Part shown: in pieces, positions 18,069-25,805 of the stretch | Position numbering within the stretch: position 1 is the stretch's first letter | How the letters are laid out: each line of letters starts with the position of its first letter | Origin: Ruminococcus sp. | GTDB lineage: Bacteria > Bacillota > Clostridia > Oscillospirales > Ruminococcaceae | Length of the DNA: 64,000 bases | Assembly (NCBI GenBank): GCA_018376535.1 | Contig: JAHABC010000001.1 | Span: forward strand, 62,001 to 126,000 | Direction: 5' to 3' | Translations under genes and position numbers: made by a program | Notes under the pieces: generated by a model | Told to the model about the DNA's origin: nothing | Database searches by the model: none | What the model saw: the letters and a program-made list of their open reading frames with translations, nothing else

Positions 18069-18524
18069 TTAACTTACATAAGGGAAAAGTTTCAACAACA
18101 TTTGTGAAATCCAAATTGCCAAACCAATACAGATACACATACCAAGACTAACTAAGATTATCTTAACTACCATAGATGTAATTCGCATACTTTTTTTATA
18201 CTGCATATTTTTTTGTATAGCAGATATTCTATCTATAGTATAAGTTTCGTTGGTAAGTTGTTCATATACATACTTAAAACATTCTTCCGATTTATCAGGA
18301 AAGTTGTCCTTCATGTTAGAAGATACTATCACTTCAAAAGTATCATGCTTATAGATATCACTATTAACGTTGTTATTTAGTATCTGTTCAATGTCTGACA
18401 TATCAACATCGATATTTTTGTTGTAACGTTTGCGTTTCTTTTTAGCCTTGTCATTTTGGATAAGCCTATCTAAATCGTCGCCACTTGAGTTCAACAATCT
18501 GTCGAGGAAGTCATCATCATTCAT
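18069..18524 (-). CDS. Hypothetical tail-anchored membrane protein
   Basis: A 151-residue protein of unknown function. The N-terminal 110 residues are hydrophilic and very charged (a KAKKKRKRYNKN patch near 30, acidic stretches either side); one hydrophobic helix near the C-terminus (VVKIILVSLGMCICIGLAIWI) should anchor it in the membrane. The start is the ATG at 18524 behind AGGGGTG; a GTG three codons upstream is possible. It is the last gene of the operon with proB, 33 bases downstream of it. A weak palindrome without a U-run (18026-18055) follows. I recognise no family. Confidence 0.6.
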   Translation of the reverse strand: MNDDDFLDRLLNSSGDDLDRLIQNDKAKKKRKRYNKNIDVDMSDIEQILNNNVNSDIYKHDTFEVIVSSNMKDNFPDKSEECFKYVYEQLTNETYTIDRISAIQKNMQYKKSMRITSMVVKIILVSLGMCICIGLAIWISQMLLKLFPYVS

Positions 18525-18557
18525 ACTAAGCACCCCTTACAGATATCTTTTTTATAA

Positions 18558-19373
18558 CTAACTTTGAATACTATTTATAGTATCAGTTTTAGCCAAGAAT
18601 AGTGTACCTACAGGTTTATCATCGAAAAGGTCATAAAGATTGTTAGGATTATCACCATTCATGATAACCATATCTATGCCATTTTCGGTAGCTATTTTAC
18701 CAGCATTAATCTTAGTGGCCATGCCACCAGTTCCCAAGGAAGAACCTGCTCCCCCAGCAATATTTTCAATATAGGCACTAATTTCAGTAACTACTGGAAT
18801 TAATCTAGCGTTATCACTTTTGTGAGGGTCTGAACTGTACAAACCATCAATATCCGATAGAATAACCAATAAATCTGCACCACAAAACTTAGCAACTAAA
18901 GCAGATAAGCTATCATTTTCACCAATTTCAAGTTCCAACTCATCAATAGCAACGGTATCATTTTCGTTTACTATAGGAATGACGTTCAACTCTAAAAGAC
19001 GTTTAAAAGTATTTTCAACATTCTTTTGACGTTCATTTTCTATAGTAGCTTTAGTTAGGAGTATCTGTGAAACGGTTATACCGTAGTTATCGAATAGTTT
19101 ATCGTACATATACATAAGTTCGCACTGACCAACAGATGCACACGCTTGTTTAGATGGTGTATCAGTTGGACGTTCTTTAAAGCCTAACTTTCCAACGCCC
19201 AAGGCAATAGAACCAGAAGATACCATTATTATCTCTTTACCTGAATTATGCAAATCTGCAATAACCTTAATTAGATTATCCATCTTTCTAAGATTTAATC
19301 TACCAGTCTTATGAGTAAGTGTAGAACTTCCCAACTTTATGACTATTCTTTTTTTATCCGAAATACTAGACAT
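18558..19373 (-). CDS. proB: Glutamate 5-kinase, short form without PUA domain
   Basis: A 271-residue amino-acid kinase. IVIKLGSSTLTHKTG at the N-terminus, IIMVSSGSIALGVGKLG, VPIVNENDTVAIDELE and GTGGMATKINAGKIA match ProB. It phosphorylates glutamate to glutamyl-5-phosphate, the first step of proline synthesis. The C-terminal PUA domain of the longer bacterial enzymes is absent, as in many Firmicutes. proA, normally the next gene, is not here: the neighbours are a 2-hydroxyacid dehydrogenase and small membrane proteins. Feedback inhibition by proline is likely but not visible. Confidence 0.93.
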   Translation of the reverse strand: MSSISDKKRIVIKLGSSTLTHKTGRLNLRKMDNLIKVIADLHNSGKEIIMVSSGSIALGVGKLGFKERPTDTPSKQACASVGQCELMYMYDKLFDNYGITVSQILLTKATIENERQKNVENTFKRLLELNVIPIVNENDTVAIDELELEIGENDSLSALVAKFCGADLLVILSDIDGLYSSDPHKSDNARLIPVVTEISAYIENIAGGAGSSLGTGGMATKINAGKIATENGIDMVIMNGDNPNNLYDLFDDKPVGTLFLAKTDTINSIQS

Positions 19374-19397
19374 TATAATATAAGTCCTTTCTAAGAG

Positions 19398-20366
19398 TTA
19401 ATTTACTTTGTTTATAACGTTACCGTTCAAAAAGCCGTTAAGATTGTTTGCAACTATATCCAACAATCTTGAGCGTGTTTCCAACGGCGACCACGCTATA
19501 TGTGGAGTTATAACTACATTTGGAGTATCTATCAAAGGAGTATCTTTAGACATAGGTTCTACATTAAGAACGTCTAAGTAAGCCTTTGTGATAGTTCCAT
19601 TTTTTAAAGCATTAGATAAATCTAATTCATTAACAGTGCCACCTCTTGAGGTATTTATCAATATAGCACTAGATTTCATTAGTGATAGTGTATCTTTACA
19701 AACTAACTCTTTAGTCTGTTCAGTAAGAGGACAATGTAGTGTAAGAATATCTGCACGACTAAAAGCCTCCTCTTTAGATACACATTCAAAAGGACAACCT
19801 TTAGGTTGAGTTCTAGTGTGTACTAATACGTTCATACCAAAGGCATCTGCTATTTTAGATACTTTTCTACCTATGCTACCGTATCCAATTACAGATATGG
19901 TTTTATTAGCCAACTCATAAGTAGAATACGGAAAGTACGAAAAAGTTTTAGAAGATATCCATTTACCATTAGCGACATCTAAGTTATAAGGTTCTATTTT
20001 GCTATAGTGATGTAATATCATAGCAAAGACGTGTTGTGCTACAGCATTAGTAGAATATTCACCTGCATTGCAAACGGTTATGCCAAACTCTTTAGATGCC
20101 ATTATATCTATATTATTAAATCCAGTAGCAAAAAGACCTATATACTTTAGATTTTTACAACGTTCCATGACGTTTCTAGTAATAGGAGTTTTATTGCATA
20201 GCAACACTTCAGCGTTGCCAATTCTCTCCACGATTATATTTTCATCATAAGGAGTTAAATCGTAGACGGTTAAAGAATCACAAAGTTTTTCAATGCTACT
20301 ATAAGATACATCACCAACCATAGACATAGTAGACCAATCGGTAATTACTGCATTAAGTTTAGTCAT
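19398..20366 (-). CDS. D-isomer-specific 2-hydroxyacid dehydrogenase
   Basis: A 322-residue NAD-dependent oxidoreductase. The Rossmann motif VIGYGSIGRKVSKIADAFGM lies at about 155-175. The catalytic region includes LHCPLTEQTKELV, ILINTSRGGTVNE (active-site Arg) and VVITPHIAW (active-site His). The N-terminal block YIGLFATGFNNIDI resembles glycerate dehydrogenase/hydroxypyruvate reductase-type members more than D-lactate dehydrogenase, but the substrate cannot be fixed by eye. Start is the ATG at 20366 behind AAGAGGAT. It is in an operon with proB, and the spacing of four bases from the preceding membrane-protein gene suggests tight coupling. Confidence 0.88.
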   Translation of the reverse strand: MTKLNAVITDWSTMSMVGDVSYSSIEKLCDSLTVYDLTPYDENIIVERIGNAEVLLCNKTPITRNVMERCKNLKYIGLFATGFNNIDIMASKEFGITVCNAGEYSTNAVAQHVFAMILHHYSKIEPYNLDVANGKWISSKTFSYFPYSTYELANKTISVIGYGSIGRKVSKIADAFGMNVLVHTRTQPKGCPFECVSKEEAFSRADILTLHCPLTEQTKELVCKDTLSLMKSSAILINTSRGGTVNELDLSNALKNGTITKAYLDVLNVEPMSKDTPLIDTPNVVITPHIAWSPLETRSRLLDIVANNLNGFLNGNVINKVN

Positions 20367-20369
20367 AAA

Positions 20370-20663
20370 TTAATCCTCTTTCTTAGCTGAAGTAACCTTT
20401 TTATCTTCTTTTTTGCCACTAGAGAACAACATAAAACCTATGATTAAAATCATAATTAGCTCTACAAAACCTATGATATTAAACAAAATCTTAGATGAGT
20501 TTAGATATAGTATCAAAGGTATTGGAATGGCTATAGCACTCAACAATTGATACAAGTGACGTTGTCTTTTAAATTGATATAAAAAGAATATCACGGATAT
20601 TATAGTAAACACTATATGTGCATTAAATGAAATAGGAAACAAACCTGCATTTATGGTATCCAT
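20370..20663 (-). CDS. Small membrane protein of unknown function
   Basis: A 97-residue protein with three predicted membrane helices (HIVFTIISVIFFLYQF, LLSAIAIPIPLILYL, FNIIGFVELIMILIIGFMLF) and a charged lysine-rich tail (KKEDKKVTSAKKED), which should face the cytoplasm. An AGGAGGTTTTT site precedes the ATG. It is the first gene of the operon leading to the dehydrogenase and proB. I recognise no family. Confidence 0.65.
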   Translation of the reverse strand: MDTINAGLFPISFNAHIVFTIISVIFFLYQFKRQRHLYQLLSAIAIPIPLILYLNSSKILFNIIGFVELIMILIIGFMLFSSGKKEDKKVTSAKKED

Positions 20664-20736
20664 ATATAAAAACCTCCTAAAGTTTGCAGATAGCTTATAT
20701 CTGCTAAAACCAATTTTACATACTTATAGCATGATT

Positions 20737-20765
20737 ATTATAACACAATATAATTAAAATTGCAA
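20737..20765 (-). promoter_or_regulatory. Promoter of the small membrane protein-dehydrogenase-proB operon
   Basis: Minus strand TTGCAA (20760-20765), 17 bp, TATAAT (20737-20742). Confidence 0.65.
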
Positions 20766-20807
20766 TATTATTAAAATACTTTTCGATATAATATTTTGTA
20801 TATTACT

Positions 20808-21168
20808 GAACTACCCCACCTAAGCTTTGCTAAAAGATGGGGGCTTCTTGATTATAGTTCATTACTAATTTTTTAATATTTAGTCTTACATGAAATCTAT
20901 AGACTTAAATTTCGATAGTTCCTACCGTATTGTTATTTAAACATTTAATATGTTTATACTTGCGTTGATATCTCTATCGTGAGTTTGATTGCATTTTGGA
21001 CGCATTTGAATTGATGGATAGTAAGTATCTACTTTTAGACTTAAACTTAGGATATCCAAACTTTTTTTGAAACATTCTCTCTTATTCTTTAGTCGGATAT
21101 ATTCTAAACTTATATGCTTTTTTCACAGTATCGCTTCGCTTAGAAGTGGGGTGTTCTTGATGATTTCC
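20808..21168 (-). mobile_element. Collapsed IS200/IS605-type element with tnpB remnants
   Basis: Both ends keep hairpin-prone sequence typical of IS605 elements: on the minus strand GAACACCCCACTTCTAAGC near 21160 and GGTGGGGTAGTTC near 20812. Between them the minus strand encodes three pieces of one TnpB protein: its start (AYKFRIYPTKE, then a stop), a middle piece (FQKKFGYPKFKSK) and the C-terminus (RPKCNQTHDRDINASINILN). The whole is about 360 bp where an intact tnpB alone exceeds 1 kb, so most of the gene is deleted. Boundaries are approximate. It cannot make an active nuclease, but the 3' end and right end, where TnpB guide RNA normally arises, are retained. Confidence 0.75.
20937..21010 (-). 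pseudogene. tnpB C-terminal fragment
   Basis: Minus-strand frame ending at the TAA at 20937 reads PKCNQTHDRDINASINILNV, the strongly conserved TnpB/OrfB end with its last catalytic aspartate and one zinc-ribbon cysteine. The first CxxC cysteine is replaced (RPKC). No start and no continuous frame upstream. Confidence 0.75.
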
Positions 21169-21173
21169 TTTAT

Positions 21174-21208
21174 AAAAAAGTAAGGAACGTCTTTTTTTTA
21201 GACGTTCC
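21174..21208 (-). terminator. Displaced original terminator of guaA
   Basis: GGAACGTCT (21183-21191) pairs with AGACGTTCC (21200-21208); on the minus strand TTACTTTTTTAT follows. It lies just beyond the left attachment repeat of the mobile element, where the end of guaA would have been before insertion, so it is most simply guaA's own terminator, now 10.5 kb away. Confidence 0.7.
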
Positions 21209-21231
21209 AATATATATCATATAAAAAATAC

Positions 21232-21242
21232 TATTCCCACTC
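21232..21242. repeat. Left attachment repeat
   Basis: TATTCCCACTC, identical to 31737-31747. On the minus strand it continues into TAG, which would have been the stop codon of guaA before insertion. The next 200 bases inside the element (21243-21452) hold an inverted repeat CTCAAATC/GATTTGAG (around 21243-21288) and no gene; this may be an integrase or excisionase arm site. Confidence 0.8.
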
Positions 21243-21452
21243 CTCAAATCGCCCTCCAAATTAAACAATTTTGTTTAGGAGATTTGAGCTGTGGTATCTC
21301 AATTATACATTTTGTTCTGTATTGTAATTGGCTGCTGATGCTCCGTTATCATTTTGTTAGCGCCATGATAACCAAAACCAGCGACTTATAGGAGAATATG
21401 TGCTCGGTGGCTTGCTCCTTATTTGGTATTATAGCGCAGATTGGGGCGGTTG

Positions 21453-22583
21453 TCAAGAGGGGATGATACCTCTTGCCTTTAATATTTCTAAGTTTACTGC
21501 ATCCTCAATATCATTTCTTAGCATACGCATATTAGGATAACTTCCTTCTCTTATTGCTTTTTCAAAAAACAGAAGCACTCCATTGCTTTCAATTAAAGCC
21601 TTATCTTCATCATCCAAATTATCAATTACTTCTGCATAGCGGTTACTTGCGATAGTAAGTTTATCCTCTATGCTAATAGGCTTAAAAATCACTACTTTAG
21701 AAAAACGGGAATAAATAGGAGTACCAAGGTTCTTTTCGGCTTCTTCTACAGTTCTATAATTTGTTGTGCATATTATAATACACTGTGATACATCCACAGA
21801 ATAATTTGAATCAACAAATACGCCTTCATCAAACATCTGATAAAATGCATTGTAAAACGACGGTACTACTTTGTCAAATTCATCGAGAAGGATAACATTT
21901 GAACTACGTCTTATTAATTCTCTTGCTAGACTATCTTCACCATGTTCAGCACCAAAAATATATTGATATGCACTATTAGTTTGTTGCATAGAAAATTGTA
22001 TTCTAACCATATTCGATCCTAGGCACTCGCTTATATATTTAGCTGTTTCAGTCTTGCCAATGCCTGAATCGCCTAGAAACAATAACGTGACAGGACGTTT
22101 GCGTTTTATACTTTTTAATGTATAAATAGATGAGAGAGCTTGCTTAATTACATGAGGCTGCCCTATAACAGCTTTATTAAATCCTTCTGCAATTCTTTTC
22201 ATGTCTTCTATAGTAATTGCTTTATATTCGTGTTTGTGCTCATGAATAATAGCGCTTTCAAATGTCCTTATGATATCCTTGTATATCTTATCTGGCGGAT
22301 TACACAACCAAATGTTTTTTATATTCACTTTCAAATGAAGCAAAACATTATTTGAGAATCCAAGCACTGCCCATTCTTTGATACCGCCGTAGTCATCAGT
22401 ATGTATTATTAGATTCTCAACTTCCATAGGGTTTTCTTGTGAAGAAGGTATTCCACTGATCTGTATATCTGTTTTATTTATATGGGCAATCACATCAGTT
22501 AGAAAATATGCATTTTCTAATGATTCTGTAGCTGATTCAAAATCCCTATCAGCTCCCCAATAAATTTCTATTTTTTCAATCAT
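21453..22583 (-). CDS. AAA+ ATPase of ClpB-D2/AAA_2 type, element cargo
   Basis: A 376-residue protein. The first 120 residues form a beta-rich domain with no match I know. A single AAA+ module follows: VIGQPHVIKQAL (139-150), Walker A GDSGIGKT (171-178), an aromatic loop AYQYIFGAEHGED where Clp proteins carry their pore loop, Walker B ILLDEFDK (231-238), sensor ICTTNYRT and the arginine-finger region IYSRFSKVV. The C-terminal 70 residues resemble the small Clp domain. One AAA ring without a ClpP-binding loop or a second ATPase domain suggests a remodelling motor dedicated to its partner. Its start overlaps the end of the upstream gene by four bases (ATGA), so the two products are translationally coupled. 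Anti-phage function is inferred from context only. Confidence 0.75.
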   Translation of the reverse strand: MIEKIEIYWGADRDFESATESLENAYFLTDVIAHINKTDIQISGIPSSQENPMEVENLIIHTDDYGGIKEWAVLGFSNNVLLHLKVNIKNIWLCNPPDKIYKDIIRTFESAIIHEHKHEYKAITIEDMKRIAEGFNKAVIGQPHVIKQALSSIYTLKSIKRKRPVTLLFLGDSGIGKTETAKYISECLGSNMVRIQFSMQQTNSAYQYIFGAEHGEDSLARELIRRSSNVILLDEFDKVVPSFYNAFYQMFDEGVFVDSNYSVDVSQCIIICTTNYRTVEEAEKNLGTPIYSRFSKVVIFKPISIEDKLTIASNRYAEVIDNLDDEDKALIESNGVLLFFEKAIREGSYPNMRMLRNDIEDAVNLEILKARGIIPS

Positions 22584-23407
22584 TCAACTACCCCAGCCAA
22601 TACAATGTCATAAACATCGAGCTTTGATGAAGTATCATTTGTTTCACCATCAGCATAATTTGCTCGTGATGATACTGTAGAGGTACCAAATTCAAATTCT
22701 TTCTGAACCTGTAAATCTGACTTATCTATTTGACCTACATGAATACCATAGTAAGTCAACTGCATTTTGGGGAGATCGGACATTGTATAACTGTTTCTGA
22801 AAGCAGTTCTGTTAAATCTAAGTACTATTTCTTTTCCGTTGTGGTCTGCAATAAAATCATAATATCCTCGGCCTTTTTCAATAGCTTCTTCTATTTTTGT
22901 AACATCAATTTGCATAGCTTGTCCATCGTTTGTTGTTAATGGTAGCTGCCCATTGATCATACTCATATATGGAGCGATTAACATCATATATGCAAAAGAG
23001 TTCTTTTCAGGTCGAACTTTAATATTTGAGAATTTTTTGATACCTTCACATCTCTTATTCTTGGTTCGACGTTTATCTGATTCAAGTAAAGCAATAAAAT
23101 CAGCTAATAAGGTGTTTTCAAGGATATTCTTAGCTAAACGCTCTGACTTTCTCATAGCATTAGCATCCGCTCCAACCTCAATGTTGATTTTACCACCACT
23201 TAAAAAACTAAAAATCTTAGATAATCCGCTCTGCTCTGTACCGATTCCAGCGTCCATAGAAGCATTTCCTTCTATTTCCGAATTAACCTCTGATATAAAT
23301 TCTGTTGTCTTCTTCAACTCTCCACCTGCAATAACTTGCATAAAGTCAGAAACAAACATCTCATCAAAATATATGATCTTCAAAAAAACATTTGATGTAC
23401 TACTCAT
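22580..23407 (-). CDS. DUF6414-like protein, partner of the AAA+ ATPase
   Basis: A 275-residue soluble protein. Near the start it has the segment VFLKIIYFDEMFVSDFMQVI followed by GGELKKTTE; in the middle are glycine- and alanine-rich strands (GKINIEVGADANAM) and a helical block LAKNILENTLLADFIALLES; later YYDFIADHNGKEIVLRFNRT. This pattern recalls the DUF6414 family, which has no known activity; the assignment is from memory. Start set at the ATG at 23407 because GGAGG precedes it by five bases; an ATG four codons earlier overlaps that site. No membrane helix. The gene has its own promoter inside a large hairpin. It could be the sensor or effector of a two-gene defence module. Confidence 0.6.
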   Translation of the reverse strand: MSSTSNVFLKIIYFDEMFVSDFMQVIAGGELKKTTEFISEVNSEIEGNASMDAGIGTEQSGLSKIFSFLSGGKINIEVGADANAMRKSERLAKNILENTLLADFIALLESDKRRTKNKRCEGIKKFSNIKVRPEKNSFAYMMLIAPYMSMINGQLPLTTNDGQAMQIDVTKIEEAIEKGRGYYDFIADHNGKEIVLRFNRTAFRNSYTMSDLPKMQLTYYGIHVGQIDKSDLQVQKEFEFGTSTVSSRANYADGETNDTSSKLDVYDIVLAGVVE

Positions 23408-23440
23408 GCGAACCTCCATTCAAAAAGAAGATAAAAATCC

Positions 23441-23505
23441 CCCTGAAACAACACTGTTATCCAGTATATCTACATTATACCACGATAACCGTGTTATTTC
23501 AAGGG
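23441..23505 (-). promoter_or_regulatory. Promoter enclosed in a 21-22-bp inverted repeat
   Basis: The arms 23441-23461 and 23484-23505 are complementary with few mismatches, loop about 22 bases. On the minus strand the -35 TTGAAA (23497-23502) lies in one arm and the -10 TATAAT (23474-23479) in the loop, spacer 17 bp. Transcripts coming from the restriction genes would fold this into a hairpin followed by GGGGGATTTTTAT, a terminator-like tail. So it looks like terminator and promoter in one, or a repressor operator. Confidence 0.7.
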
Positions 23506-23524
23506 AATTCGCCTATATATTCTA

Positions 23525-24619
23525 TTATTCCTGCCCCGACTTCTTCAAATTACAATCCCTGCAAAGCATCTGCAAGTTTTCCGGAACTGTTTTCCCGCCT
23601 GCGTGCCAGGGCGTGATGTGATCGGCATGCATTCTGTCGAGTTCAAAATGTTTCTGACAAATCGGACAGATTCCATTTTGTTTGGCATAAGCAGTAGCTT
23701 TCTGACTATCGGTAAATGCTCTGATGCTGAGAACTTTTTCTTTTCCGCTTAAAAGATACTCATAAATCCCTTTTTTAGAGGTTACATCATCATCTGCCAT
23801 AAGTTCGGTTATTCTTTTCTCTAACATATCTGGGTTATAGGAATTATTTCCAAACATATTATAAAACAATCCCCATTCAAGCCCTTTCATTTCCTTTCGA
23901 TATTTCGGGAAGAGTGTGTTCACCCATGAAATAACGTTCTGGAAATAAAGCCATAATGCAGTGCCGTCTGAATCATGCTGATGTTCTGACATATATTCTT
24001 CAATGCTCTTATTTTCTTTTGAAGCGATCCACTTGATTGCCTTTTCAAGATAATCCTGACGGATCATTTCACCGCTGAGATATTTATTTCCGATCTTATA
24101 TGCAGGACAACCATTCTTGGAAAAATATTTTTTGACATCTGTTAGCCATGGACCGGTATAAATCGCATTTCTCAGTTCCTGATCAGCAAGTTTTACACCT
24201 GCAATATTTATCGTCTTGAACCACTCCAGCTTTTCAAGATCATTTCCTTTGCATATGTAGATCATAAGCTTGTAATCCAGAATACGTTCTCTTTCAGTAT
24301 TGGTGAGGTTATGAAAAGTTCTGTTATTGATTGAAAAATCTCCGCTGCAATACTGACAAATGCTGATCGTTCTTTGCTGTCCGTCAAGCAGTTCATAGTT
24401 TCCATTATCATCTTCGCACCAATACATCACATTCAAAGGAAAGCCTTTTGTCACAGTATCGATAACGGCATTGCGTTCTTTTTCCTTATAAACAAACTCT
24501 CGCTGAAAGGCTGGTCTGACGTTAAGTTTTCCACCAAATGCAATAACTCCGTTATCTGCACTATCTTTGTACCCATCGAATATTTCTCTGATCGTATGTT
24601 CTTCAAGTTTGATTTCCAT
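23525..24619 (-). CDS. DUF262/GmrS-like protein with C-terminal HNH nuclease
   Basis: A 364-residue protein. Residues 30-130 are a DUF262 (ParB/GmrS-like) domain: RPAFQREFVY (36-44) and LLDGQQRTISI (77-87), motifs that bind or hydrolyse nucleotides in GmrSD enzymes. The C-terminal 45 residues form an HNH nuclease with zinc-binding CPIC ... CRDC and the catalytic DHITPWHAGG. Its start overlaps the stop of the EcoRI-type methylase gene by one base. It is most simply the endonuclease of a restriction-modification unit whose sites are protected by that methylase. Recognition sequence unknown. The codon choice and G+C are unlike the host's. Confidence 0.82.
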   Translation of the reverse strand: MEIKLEEHTIREIFDGYKDSADNGVIAFGGKLNVRPAFQREFVYKEKERNAVIDTVTKGFPLNVMYWCEDDNGNYELLDGQQRTISICQYCSGDFSINNRTFHNLTNTERERILDYKLMIYICKGNDLEKLEWFKTINIAGVKLADQELRNAIYTGPWLTDVKKYFSKNGCPAYKIGNKYLSGEMIRQDYLEKAIKWIASKENKSIEEYMSEHQHDSDGTALWLYFQNVISWVNTLFPKYRKEMKGLEWGLFYNMFGNNSYNPDMLEKRITELMADDDVTSKKGIYEYLLSGKEKVLSIRAFTDSQKATAYAKQNGICPICQKHFELDRMHADHITPWHAGGKTVPENLQMLCRDCNLKKSGQE

Positions 24620-25662
24620 TATTTCTCCTTCTTTCTAATCAAAATTCTTGCATAGCGAGGCTTACCATTAATCGCCACTCTTCCACCAACAAGGAACTCT
24701 TTTGGAACCGTATATCTGTCAAGACCGATAATTTCAAATTGTTCTGGATTGTATTTGTCAAGAAATGTAATAGGCACTCCCATTATCCCATAATAATCAC
24801 ATGGAATCTCTGAAACTTTGCTTACTTCAATCGCATTATAATTATCATAAGAAGGATATTCCTCTTCTGAATAGCTTTTATAAAGGATTAAATCCTCATG
24901 TCTTTTGCTGTGGTCAAGATTTGTATACCAACAAATATTTCCAAAACTTCTCCATTTTTGTCCACTCTCATCAACCCAAAACCGTGTTTCTCTCGCTTCA
25001 TATGACTCTGGAACTGTAAATGCCATATCTCCGCACTTAAAGCCTAACCACAACCTATTTTCTTTGATTAGTGGGAAAACCTCCTTATATGTAATTGCGT
25101 TCTGATTTCCAATAATAATAAATTTTTTATCATGCTCCATAAGCTGTGCAACGTATTCTCTGAAAAGGGAAAATGGGGGATTTGTCACAACAATATCAGC
25201 TTCTTTCAAATATTCAATACATTCAGCAGAACGAAAATCGCCGTCCCCCTTTAATATTTTCGGCTTATTCTTCTTTAAAATCAACTTAAAATCAGTCAGA
25301 TCAACCGCACCATCGCCATTTTCATCTGTAACTTCAGAAATTTCAATGACATACGGTTTCTTTCCACTGTAAGCAACGGAAATTACTTCTTCCTCGCCAA
25401 AAAATGTAAGCTGCGTATACATCACGGGAGAAGTCGTATAACAAGTTGCAATAAGCTTTTTCAATCCGAGAGCATTAAAATTCATTGCAAAATACTTCAC
25501 GAAATTGCTCTCATAAGGGTCATCACAATTGCAGAAAATAATCTTATCCTTGAAATGTTCCTTATAATGCCTTAATTCGTTCTCTATATCGACTAACTGA
25601 GTATAAAACTCATCTTTCTTTGCATTTTTCGCAGCAGAAAGATTTTCATTTTTGTTTGCCAT
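24619..25662 (-). CDS. EcoRI-family adenine-specific DNA methyltransferase
   Basis: A 347-residue amino-methylase. The start MANKNENLSAAKNAKKDEFY, with KDEFYTQLVDIENELRHYK, matches the M.EcoRI family; FCNCDDPYESNF (43-54) is the SAM-binding region, and the catalytic motif IV is NPPF (161-164). It should transfer a methyl group from SAM to adenine N6. Partner cleavage is expected from the overlapping DUF262-HNH gene. I start it at the ATG at 25662 behind GAAAGG; an ATG at 25695 is possible but would add residues absent from the family. It is transcribed from a promoter at 25729-25757, divergent from an XRE regulator. Confidence 0.9.
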   Translation of the reverse strand: MANKNENLSAAKNAKKDEFYTQLVDIENELRHYKEHFKDKIIFCNCDDPYESNFVKYFAMNFNALGLKKLIATCYTTSPVMYTQLTFFGEEEVISVAYSGKKPYVIEISEVTDENGDGAVDLTDFKLILKKNKPKILKGDGDFRSAECIEYLKEADIVVTNPPFSLFREYVAQLMEHDKKFIIIGNQNAITYKEVFPLIKENRLWLGFKCGDMAFTVPESYEARETRFWVDESGQKWRSFGNICWYTNLDHSKRHEDLILYKSYSEEEYPSYDNYNAIEVSKVSEIPCDYYGIMGVPITFLDKYNPEQFEIIGLDRYTVPKEFLVGGRVAINGKPRYARILIRKKEK

Positions 25663-25680
25663 TTTACTATGCCTTTCGAT

Positions 25681-25725
25681 TTGATTATATATCATGTTTT
25701 TTATTTCAAACTTGATTATATATCA
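25681..25725. repeat. Duplicated 14-bp palindromic element, probable operator
   Basis: TTGATTATATATCA occurs at 25681-25694 and 25712-25725, 31 bp apart. Each copy has the symmetric ends TTGAT/ATCA. They lie in the leader of the methylase gene, between its promoter and start, where binding by the adjacent XRE protein would block methylase expression. Confidence 0.6.
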
Positions 25726-25728
25726 ATT

Positions 25729-25757
25729 AGTATACCATAAAATTGCATATTTATCAA
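25729..25757 (-). promoter_or_regulatory. Promoter of the methylase/nuclease genes
   Basis: Minus strand TTGATA (25752-25757), 17 bp, TATACT (25729-25734). The -10 is part of AGTATACC (plus strand, 25729-25736); a perfect palindrome AGTATACT occurs at 25778-25785 just before the XRE gene and may be a second operator type. Confidence 0.6.
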
Positions 25758-25805
25758 GTGGTTTGGGGTATAATTTGAGTATACTACAAATTCTTGAGGT
25801 GCAAA

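Noticed and set aside
22953..23621. 222-codon plus-strand frame covering the DUF6414-like gene and hairpin
   Set aside because: It runs through the promoter hairpin and the HNH codons of the neighbouring gene; no ribosome site.
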